Below are positions 56,172 through 64,000 of a DNA stretch of 64,000 nucleotides, piece by piece. A program made the translations under genes and the position numbers. The notes under the pieces are model-generated. The model was not told the origin of the DNA and searched no databases. It saw only the letters and a program-made list of their open reading frames with translations. The stretch's first letter is position 1. Each line of letters begins with the position of its first letter. This DNA comes from Branchinecta lynchi (lineage: Eukaryota > Arthropoda > Branchiopoda > Anostraca > Branchinectidae). The stretch covers positions 14,102,202 to 14,166,201 of the forward strand of contig JAKZAP010000018.1 in assembly GCA_023053575.1 (NCBI GenBank), read 5' to 3'.

Positions 56172-56420
56172 GGGATCGACTAGAAAGAAGCGTGGCACGG
56201 CATAATGTAGGAGGCACGAGTACTAAAAAGAGGCGCGAAACCAAAAGGGTCCTTTCAGTCTTCAAAGTGAAGGGTGAGAACAATCTTTTAACTTTTTTTT
56301 TCTTTTAGGCTCTGGAGTTGCGAACTCTCACTTACTTGTCTACTTCTAGTACTTGCTAATCTATTCTTATTACTCGTGACTCCTGCGCCATGTCATACGT
56401 GCCTCTTTTTAGTCGATCCC
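56172..56420. mobile_element. Foldback MITE (family G), 9-bp TSD, copy 2
   Basis: Inverted ends GGGATCGACTA and TAGTCGATCCC, with a perfect 9-bp duplication TCTTTCTGC (56163-56171 and 56421-56429). At 249 bp it is half the size of the copy at 23861-24376. It lies in the GPCR intron upstream of the TM6 exon. Confidence 0.85.
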
Positions 56421-56466
56421 TCTTTCTGCTGGTGCATTTGGACCAGTTCTATCAAGCAAAGGGATT

Positions 56467-56660
56467 ATATGAATGAATGAATTTATTGCACGAAAAAACC
56501 CTTGGGGTCATGGCAACAAAACAAGAAAAAACACAACAAACTACAAAAATCGCTCTCTATGGGACAAACCAACGCGTGCATTCCCTGGGGCTAATTTTAT
56601 GATTTTTCATAAAAGAAACCCCACCAAGTCAGTTCAGTTCATTTTATTTTTGAAATACAA
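56467..56660 (-). mobile_element. LINE 3' end with (ATTC)n tail
   Basis: On the minus strand the sequence ends AATAAATTCATTCATTCATA, a poly(A)-signal-like AATAAA merging into ATTC repeats. Upstream is a 3' UTR-like region without recognisable coding. The 5' limit is a guess. Confidence 0.5.
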
Positions 56661-57708
56661 AGGAAATAAGCTCGTTAGGTAGGGGTGAATACCGAAAGTA
56701 AACGACAATCAAATGAGTACTTAAGTATCAAAACAAAACAAAAACGTTTATTAAGCCCAGCGCGAACTTTCTGGTCATAATGATGACACTTTTCAAACCT
56801 CGATTCTGGAAAATTCCAGAACGGCCAATGTGGTCTTATATTATAGACGTCATCCATTTAATAGCCACAGCTGGATTGTCAGTGTCCAAATGGACACTCT
56901 ATCTCTTGGACGACACCCTTATCTATCGCCTTCTTTTTTGAGGAATCAGCTGTCAGGATACTTTGATAAGTTTACTGTCATTAGCGTTATTTGTTTCGTC
57001 TCTCGGTTGTATTGCCTCTATGTGCTCTATGGCACCTTTCAGACATCCGGAATCTGGGGTGTCGAACACCCCAACTTCCAGACGTTTTTGGCCTCGCTTC
57101 GCCTTTAGATTCGTCTCGACAAAAACGGCTGTCTGGCATCCGGAAAAAAATATCTGGAAGGTGAAGCCTGGCTTTTGGCAACAAAATTTTGTTTACACAG
57201 AATATCTTAGTATATCTTATTGTTATGTTTATCTTACGAGAGCATGTTACAGCGTTTTCGTTTTTGTCACGAATTAAAGAATATAATTTGAGTGTTTTTC
57301 ATGTATCTCTTGACAGGTTGGGCTGCGAATTAGTTCGCACTAAACTAAAGGTTGTCTAAAAGTGGGCGTATTTCGACAGTCTTTTAAAATGTCTCGCTCT
57401 CATACTTTCCGAAGTATGTCTCCTTTTCTTTTGCTTTACCCCCTTTTAACCACGGCGCACAGAGTTTTCAAACATTTTGCGCCGAACCCCGCTTTGTAGA
57501 GCTCGAGGCTGGACAGATTCAACAAGGGTCGACAATAAAATCGCAAATTTTGCGGGGCAAGTATAATTGTCATTTTGGAAAAACGGTATTTCTGAAACAT
57601 TTTATCATTAAAAGATCATTTCTGGTAAGACTTGAAGTAACATGGATTCTATTCATGTAAGAAACGAATGGAAAATCTTATCTAAACTTTTCTTATTTGT
57701 TCTCATAC
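56661..57708. other. GPCR intron / unique stretch
   Basis: Plus-strand frames at 56830-57277 contain hydrophobic runs but overlap one another and have no domain. Nothing on the minus strand looks like another TM exon. Confidence 0.3.
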
Positions 57709-57739
57709 CTTACTTTCTGGACTACGACGCCTCTTTTGT
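57709..57739 (-). CDS. Candidate GPCR microexon (third intracellular loop)
   Basis: A 31-bp minus-strand segment between TATGTTCCCAG (acceptor) and GTATGAG (donor). In the frame that joins the TM6 exon it reads QKRRRSPESK, after one base completing a preceding codon. A strongly basic stretch directly before TM6 is typical of rhodopsin-family third intracellular loops. The peptide and phase fit well, but the exon is very short, so chance cannot be excluded. The preceding exon would have to end with two bases of a codon; I did not find it. Confidence 0.45.
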
Positions 57740-59371
57740 CTGGGAACATAATGTTTTCCTTTTATAACGGATTCATGTCACCTAATCTGTATGCTCTTAC
57801 CTAACAAATTTAAACTATGCATTGACGACTATATGCGAATTTTAAAAGTTCAAATTAAGTTAAACACTTTAATTTATTTTGCATACCTCATTCGTAGGTG
57901 TGTACGACCTTCTTTCATATTTTGTATCTCTTTAATTTACTTTTCTCACCATTTGAATCAAAACGAGTCCCAATTTTAAAGTTGATTTGAACGTCATGAT
58001 GATTTAAAATATGTATCAAATGAGCTTGAACTATGTTTGTGCTCTGGATCTTTGTGTCTTATTTTGTCCCTTTAGGGCAAGCTGCTTTTTGGCATGGCCC
58101 ATTTGAAGTCTTCTTCTATATTTCTTTGTCCATTAACTCTCTTTCTGTGCGAAACCCTCTTAGGCTTGTGGCAGACAGCTTACTTATGGTAGCCCACCTG
58201 ACTACACTGTAAAGTAAAATACCCCTTTTTTTGTGAAATACGTTGCAAATGACACGGATTCCGTTTGCCCAGCTTTACTTTCTGAGCTTTAGAAAAGGCA
58301 TACATCGTTAGATCAGGTTGAAAGATAGTGGACTGTGGGGGTACTTGTAAGAAGTAAAGGCAACGTTATACATATAACGCTAGAAAAGGAAATTTATTTT
58401 CGTTCGATTTTGCAACTGGAAAACTCTTCAAACAAAAACGTTACCCTGGTCTCTTTTTCTCACGAACTTGCGTTGCCGAATTCTATTGGCTCTCCTCTGC
58501 TACGACATGGTCATGAAAGCTCAAAATAACTCCTTTTCGGTTTAATTGAAGGTCTATATCTTGAAAAAAATAAAAAATCTGCCCACTTCAACGTTTTTAC
58601 AAAAAGAGTTTCAGCTTGATGGCTAGTTTGTGACATTTTCTGTGAAACGTTTTTGTAAAAGAAACTGTTTTGAGAACTGTTTTAAGATCCGTTGAACAAA
58701 GTATAGGTTGCAAAAATGTTTCTGCAATAAATGTTTATGGACCTTGAACCCTGAGTTCGAACTTTTTGCGGAGGCTATGTATTCGTCAATTCAGTTTCAG
58801 AAAACCCTACAATCGGAAACTACAATCGGAAAATTATGTGTCTCGATCAGAGGCATTACCAGCCAAAATATTTCGGGGAAGGGGGGAAGGTAATTACCGA
58901 ATGGATGGTCGTTTTACCGACTGTTTTAGCAGAGATACCGACAGTTTTTAAGAATAATGCATGTTTTGACGAAAAATCGACTGTTTTGAAGATTGAAAAC
59001 TTTGTTTTTGTATTGACTGTATCCGTTTGACTATTTTCACAGATTGAATGGACAACCTCCCCCCCCCCCATTCGTGGTGCCCCTGTTCTCGATTCTTGTT
59101 CTTGTTATCGCTTTGCTTTTAGCCTTTACAACATCACTTTGATATCCATGTTTTATTGGGTTCTGGGGTAAATAGATAAAATTCATGAGGTAAAAGCCAA
59201 GAAAAGAGCGTAGCTTGGTCGACAACCAAGATCATTCAACAGGAAATAATTTATATATAATTTAGGGAAACATAAAAACCGTAAAAAACGGTCGAAGTGA
59301 CCAAACTTTTCCGAAAACAGAAAAGGGCATAAACGAAATAACTTAACACTGTGAGATACGGGACTCCCTAA
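57740..59371. other. Unique stretch, no supported gene
   Basis: A 59-codon plus-strand frame (about 58034-58213, MFVLWIFVSYFVPLGQ…) is hydrophobic and begins within AT-rich sequence. No domain is recognised. Earlier TM exons of the GPCR were sought here on the minus strand without success. Confidence 0.3.
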
Positions 59372-59801
59372 AGTGTGTTCTCGCCTTTCCCCGAGGACTC
59401 CTCGGGGAATCGAACGGAACGGCGAGAATAGAGGGAGTCACTCCACGCGGACTTCGCCTAGGAAAACAACGAGAACACGGAGAATGCTTCTAAAATGGAT
59501 TTTGTTAGAAAAAAAGAATGTGCAGTTGACGAAATTACTAGATCCACTTTATTTTGGGATGTATTTATTCTGATTCTTTTTAATTAATTTTACAATGCAC
59601 AAACAATTGACAACAACAACAACAACAAAAAATTGATTCCCCTCCGAATATGAAAGGGAGTCCTTTTTGACGATGGTGATGATAATCAGAGCATTCCCCG
59701 CCCGTGGGGACTCGGGAGAATAGTGAGAGTGGCTCCCCGGGACAAACAAAAACGCGGCTACTCCTTAAGCGGAGACCTCAAGGAACGTCGAGAACACGCC
59801 T
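59372..59801. mobile_element. PIF/Harbinger-like MITE, TAA duplication
   Basis: The ends AGTGTGTTCTCG and CGAGAACACGCCT are inverted repeats. TAA flanks both sides (59369-59371 and 59802-59804), matching the TWA target of PIF/Harbinger. Sub-terminal sequences hold CCCCGAGGACTCC and CCGTGGGGACTCGGG hairpin-like motifs. No transposase. Confidence 0.75.
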
Positions 59802-59804
59802 TAA

Positions 59805-60681
59805 GTGAAAGCGTTTGTGAACCTGCAATTGGCTGGAAAAGCTATCCTAACTTTTTTTTGATCGTATGATTACATTTTTCGCATAGGTGTTTGAAAAGAT
59901 ATTACAGCTTAAAGTCTTCAAACTCTTATTACAAAAGCGAATTATGCTTTATATTGGTTGGTTTTGCATAAAGCGTCATGGTCAATCAAAAGTAGAAAAG
60001 ACTAGTTTTTTCTTTAAAAAAGCAATTAACATCTTACTTTCACAACTCTGTTAGAAAAATATTATTGAACTAGTTGGCAACATTTCTACCATTAACAGGC
60101 TCATAATTGTCATTATACGCCGATAAGTATCTGTTAACTCGGGAATCTATATCAAAAGTCCTCTACCTCCCGCTGTTAAACTCATTTTGTTAGCTCCCTT
60201 CCATGAAAGAAAATTCCGTTTTCTTCTTGTTTGTCGTGCCATCTTTCAAACTGAAAAGTGCGTGAATTGTGACTCATCACTATGGAGGAGTCACATCATT
60301 ATATAAATTTGTTGAAAAGGACAAAGATGTTCTGGAGTTCTGCCAGAGTAAGTAATAATTTAATCTCTGTTTTTGTTTTCTTTGTTAGCCTGTCACAGAC
60401 CAACTGGATGCTCGTAAGCTTTTCTTGGTTAGCTTGTCTCAGACCAACTGAATGCTCATAAGCTACAATCCTATTTGCATAAGCTTAGTGAAGAAATGAT
60501 TTCTTAATTCACTTAATTAACGTCTTTTGATAATTCTGTGAATGATTTCTGAACTCTTTCTAATACCAATCTAATTTAATACCTTAAATTACCTTAAATT
60601 GCACTGGCCGGCGAATAAAGTTGGGTGAACATCCTGTAGAATCAGTTTTACTTTCACCTGACTAACTTACCTCACCAAACC
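59805..60681. other. AT-rich unique stretch
   Basis: A ~45-bp phrase (AGCCTGTCACAGACCAACTG … GCTCATAAGCT) is duplicated at about 60387-60425 and 60430-60465. No gene recognised. Confidence 0.4.
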
Positions 60682-61005
60682 CAGTCTACCACAAATCCCT
60701 GATTTTTGGATACCCTATGCCAAACGCTGGGTATATCTAGCATTTAGCATAGCCTATGCCTAACACTGGACACCCTATGCCAAACGCTGGATACCTGTTG
60801 GTAACCTAACCCTGACCTACCTCAATAGAAAGGAGTTCTAATTGGCTGATTTTTTAGCTTCATTCAAATCATCAATATTTTACTGGGTTACAGTATCCAG
60901 CACCTGGCATAGTGTATCCAGCGTTAGGCATAGGGTATGCCAAACGCTAGACATATCCGGCGTTTGGCATAGGGTATCCAAAAATCAGGGATTTGTGGTT
61001 GACTG
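60682..61005. mobile_element. hAT-like MITE (second family), 8-bp TSD
   Basis: A 324-bp element. The ends (CAGTCTACCACAAATCCCTG and CAGGGATTTGTGGTTGACTG) are part of ~45-bp inverted repeats that also include TGGATACCCTATGCCAAACG. The 8-bp duplication ACCAAACC (60674-60681 and 61006-61013) is perfect. Internal CCTATGCCAAACGCTGG copies occur several times. No coding. Confidence 0.85.
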
Positions 61006-61270
61006 ACCAAACCCAGCAAATCAGCATTAGAACTTAGCCTAGTCTGGTGAATGCTATGCTGTGTCACCTGAAAGGTTGAGGTGTAAATACTGTGGTTATA
61101 AATTCTACAGTGAGTTGTTTCTTGAGAAACATTAGGTGATAGATGTTTCGTTCATGTGGAGATTGATCGAGATACGCTTTTCTGCCTTTTTTTTTTGTCA
61201 GAAAAGATTTTGTATAGTAGTTTTGTAAGTCAAGTTTGGATGTCCAGATCCAGTTGGTTTATCCTTCTGA

Positions 61271-62489
61271 TACTGTGAATCCCCCATTGTCTTGTCCTGG
61301 TCTTGTCTTGGGGTTTTTAATCCTACTTCATCTTCTGACACTGCATCCCATCCTGAACCTTTACCTGTCCCTCAGCCTCCCATACCATCTCAATTCCCAA
61401 TTTTTGTTGTTGATGATACTGATATTGGAGAAAATGTTTGTTACTATTTTCCTGATGTGAGAGTTGAGTGGGAAGAAGCAAAGCTTTTCCTTAAGTAAGT
61501 AATTTATTTATGACCCACCATTTTGAAAAGGCAGAGTAAATGAAGAAAATAAACAAAACACATGAACACGCAGAAAAAAGATAGGTTACTTAATTTTTAA
61601 TCTTCGGTCAGGAAGCAGTGGACGACTTTGTGCGCTGGTTGGGCCCTGTTGTCCATATTTTTGAAAGCGATGAGGAATCATCCCAAAGGGTCACACTTGC
61701 ATCTGGAATTTTGAATTTCTCCGTCGACATAATTTCGTTTAGTGGAGCAGGTGCTTCGCATATTTAAAATAACATGATCTCATCTTTTTAATCTTCAGTA
61801 TTAAGCTTCAATATCTCCACACAGTCAGTAAGAAGGCTTCTGATGAAATTATTGCTGGAATTCAGAAACTTCAACCTTTATGTCAAGCACATTGTTCTGG
61901 TTCTGACCCAGAAGTTTATGTTTATGTTCGATTTGAGAGGCTGGACTCAAAGAATGAGAGAATTAGTTTTTACCATTGCAACCTACATCTACCAACAGTT
62001 TGACCATATTGCTTTACAAAAGAGTTTTTTCAAGTGGAAAGGAAGAAATAAGAGAATGCTGTGGGTACAGAGTATAATTACATGAAAATCTGTATGCTAT
62101 GATGGGAGATCCTGAAATATTATCCTGGTAGTTTCAAGGAAAGAAGTACAAGGTTTCAAATACTGTCAGTTATACTGATGCTCCTTCTAAAAAGAATTTG
62201 TGTTGTGCTGCGTTAAGTTGTGCTCTCTAATTTGTTGTTGATAAGTCTCAAGTTATCATTTCGCCTTATTCTGGCTCAGCATTCAAAGTGGACTAGATTC
62301 TGTTAGTCCTCAATTGTCTAAAAATCAACACTTATGTGTGTCTATAGACATACTTATAAGTCGGGTCTATAGGGTAATGGGTAACTTACATTTTCTATAC
62401 TACCTGCAGGGAGCAGATTCCAGATTTTCTACTCGTCAACCTGAGAGCTATTTTACTATGTCTGTCAGATGTGCTGATGGTGAGACATA
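61271..62489 (+). pseudogene. Unidentified coding relic split by a LINE
   Basis: The left part (61271-61495) reads PSQFPIFVVDDTDIGENVCY and YFPDVRVEWEEAKLFLK. After removal of the LINE at 61496-61800 and one TTAAG copy it continues in frame as LQYLHTVSKKASDEIIAGI, then DPEVYVYVRFERLDSKNE, up to a TGA at 62001. Beyond that, coding-like pieces (ILSW, GKKYKVSNTVSYTDAPS, DKSQVIISPYSGS) are separated by stops. A last piece (SRFSTRQPESYFTMSVRC, 62411-62489) follows CTATACTACCTGCAG. Family not recognised; host gene or transposon protein both possible. Confidence 0.5.
61496..61800 (-). mobile_element. 5'-truncated LINE 3' end in a reading frame
   Basis: This 305-bp insertion matches 1425-1700 in inverse, including the AAAAAGATGAGATCATGTTA phrase and the AATAAATTACTTAC tail. 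A 5-bp duplication TTAAG flanks it (61491-61495 and 61801-61805). Confidence 0.8.
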
Positions 62490-62799
62490 GGGGGAATAAT
62501 AGAAACTAGTCCGCTTGGAAGTGGAAGTACTTACTGTGATTGTTTTTCTTGTTGTTTTATTTGTGCCATGATTTTAACTCGATGTGATTTACCATGATTT
62601 GTTTCCCTTTCCAAAACCAATTTGACCTCAATCTTTATGCTTATAAGCTTACTGTCATTATTTTCTTGATGAATTATTTCGAAGATTACTGTGATTGTTT
62701 TCTTGATGCCTTATTTACGAGTTTCCGAAGCGTCCAAAGTTATATGTAATTATTAAAATCCATGGTTTCTTGAATAGCTCAGTTCTTATGTCACTTGCA

Positions 62800-63211
62800 G
62801 CTTTGCTCAAGTGCCATATACAGATCACTTTTCGGTCTGTTGGTCGATCGGTCTGTCGGTTCACTGTTCTCGAGTTAGGGTACTTCCAGAAAGTTAGGAC
62901 GATGAAACTTGGCAGGCATATAAGGGACCCAAACAAACTGACTTGGAAATAGTCCCGTCCCCAATCCGACCACCGAGGGGGGAATGGAGGGATGGAAAAT
63001 CCGGAATGTTGAGGCATCTATAACTTTCGAACGGGTTATAGGATCTTAATGAAACTTTACATTAACAATCTCTTGTCTCAGATCTGCCACTTCGAGTCCT
63101 GAACGGATCCGATGAATTTTGGGGGGGGGGGGAGTCGGAGGGGAGAACCGGAAATATTGTGACACGATTAGACTAGAGCGATTGGGATGAAACTTGGTGG
63201 GAAGAACAAGC
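62800..63211 (-). repeat. Family X element, truncated copy X4
   Basis: It has the CTCAAGTGCCATATA start, a GTCTGTTGGTCGATCGGTCTG remnant of the microsatellite, GACGATGAAACTTGGCAGGC and one further unit with a G-run. It stops at GAAGAACAAGCAC, where the RT open frame begins. Confidence 0.7.
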
Positions 63212-63213
63212 AC

Positions 63214-64000
63214 ATGAAGAAAGTTTGGAAGAGTATACATGGTCTTCTTGGTAAACGTCCAGCTTCTGAGGAAATTAAAACGCTAAATACTGATGCCGGC
63301 AGACTTGATGATCCCAAGAAAATCGCCGATTATCTTTGTAATTATTTTTCTTCAGAAGGGAAACGGCTGTGTGATGAAGCGCGTCTGAAAGCAAACCCAG
63401 TCCCACTGCCGACAGATAGAACACCTATGTCTGAATTTAATTTTTCGGCATGTTCTACTGATCAAATCAATACAATCATCAACAAAATGAAATCGAATTC
63501 TTGTGGTCTTGATGGAATAAGTTTAAAAATTGTAAAATCAGCGAAACAGTCCCTAATTCCTATACTTGTCCATTTAGTAAATGCATCTCTTGATAAAGGT
63601 ATTTTCCCGGAGAATCTAAAGCTGGCGCGGGTAATTCCTTTGCATAAATCTGGTAAAAAAGATGAAGCGAGTATCAAACGCCCCATTTCTATTCTTCCTT
63701 TTTTTTCTAAAGTTTATGAAAAAATAGTACATGCTCAACTTTCGAAACACATTGAAGATAATAAAATACTGCTGGACACTCAATTTGGGTTCCGTAAGGG
63801 TCTGTCGACGGACCTAGCTATGATTAAACTTGTAGACTGGATTAACGAAGCTTCTGAAAATGGATTGATTCCAGCTGCTATATTTTTGGACCTAAAAAAA
63901 GCATTCGATACTGTTGACCACAATGAACTTTTAAATTCTCTCCAGTCGATTGGAATAAGGGGCAAAACACTAGAGTGGTTTCGGTCGTACCTATCCGGTA
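63214..64000 (+). CDS. LINE reverse transcriptase, open to window end
   Basis: 262 codons without a stop from an ATG that lies at the junction with the X4 element; the true start was probably lost by 5' truncation. Motifs in order: SCGLDGISLKIV (about residues 94-105), LARVIPLHKSGKKDEASIK (about 136-154), DTQFGFRKGLSTDLA (189-203), and AIFLDLKKAFDTVDHNELL (223-241) with the first catalytic Asp intact. It ends in GKTLEWFRSYLSG. FADD would lie beyond the window. Type: jockey/CR1-like non-LTR RT, not the same family as the copy at 31030-35830. Confidence 0.85.
   Translation, partial: MKKVWKSIHGLLGKRPASEEIKTLNTDAGRLDDPKKIADYLCNYFSSEGKRLCDEARLKANPVPLPTDRTPMSEFNFSACSTDQINTIINKMKSNSCGLDGISLKIVKSAKQSLIPILVHLVNASLDKGIFPENLKLARVIPLHKSGKKDEASIKRPISILPFFSKVYEKIVHAQLSKHIEDNKILLDTQFGFRKGLSTDLAMIKLVDWINEASENGLIPAAIFLDLKKAFDTVDHNELLNSLQSIGIRGKTLEWFRSYLSG

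Noticed and set aside
60000..60130. Minus-strand TYRRIMTIM-like peptide as a possible GPCR DRY region (TM3 exon)
   Set aside because: There is no hydrophobic TM3 before it, no conserved Cys and no clear splice sites. Too weak to support.

Overview
The window looks like nuclear DNA of an invertebrate metazoan; I cannot fix the phylum. The signs are spliced coding exons of a rhodopsin-like GPCR, several families of non-LTR retrotransposon (LINE) with endonuclease and reverse-transcriptase domains, many DNA-transposon MITEs, satellites and long G/C tracts. There are no operons, Shine-Dalgarno-spaced genes or bacterial-type genes. Most is non-coding and repetitive. Most open frames are chance or degenerate and are not annotated.

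Layout. 1-9 kb: hAT-like and PIF/Harbinger-like MITEs, a palindromic retroposon (434-608), a tRNA-Thr 5' half, LINE 3' ends and a 137-bp array (family Z). 9.1-20 kb: a minisatellite of roughly 85-100 bp broken by two large insertions, a 6-kb foldback element (9244-15212, 5-bp TSD) and a 3.8-kb array element (family R). 20-29 kb: a ~330-bp tandem repeat, small inverted-repeat transposons (TA and 9-bp TSDs), a second Z element and unique stretches. 29-31 kb: six near-identical 281-bp units in family X, ending in a hairpin. 31-35.8 kb: a nearly full-length but broken LINE on the minus strand (ORF1, endonuclease, RT). 36-50.3 kb: a tandem segmental duplication. Each copy carries an intact GPCR TM7 exon. 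The second copy also carries a 4.9-kb composite foldback insertion with a 9-bp TSD. 50.3-58 kb: minus-strand GPCR exons (ICL3, TM6, a third TM7) with transposons in the introns. 58-64 kb: MITEs, a coding relic split by a LINE, and an open RT at the right edge.

Coding content. The only convincing host gene is the GPCR on the minus strand: 57709-57739, then 56013-56123, then 51404-51529. Two more phase-compatible TM7 terminal exons lie further downstream at 41351-41494 and 36494-36637. They may be alternative last exons or remains of tandem paralogues. The upstream TM1-TM5 exons were not found in this window.

Transposon history. Nesting gives relative ages. MITEs sit inside a LINE, a LINE sits inside a reading frame, a retroposon sits inside one arm of the 6-kb foldback, and the 4.9-kb foldback sits inside an X element that had already been duplicated.
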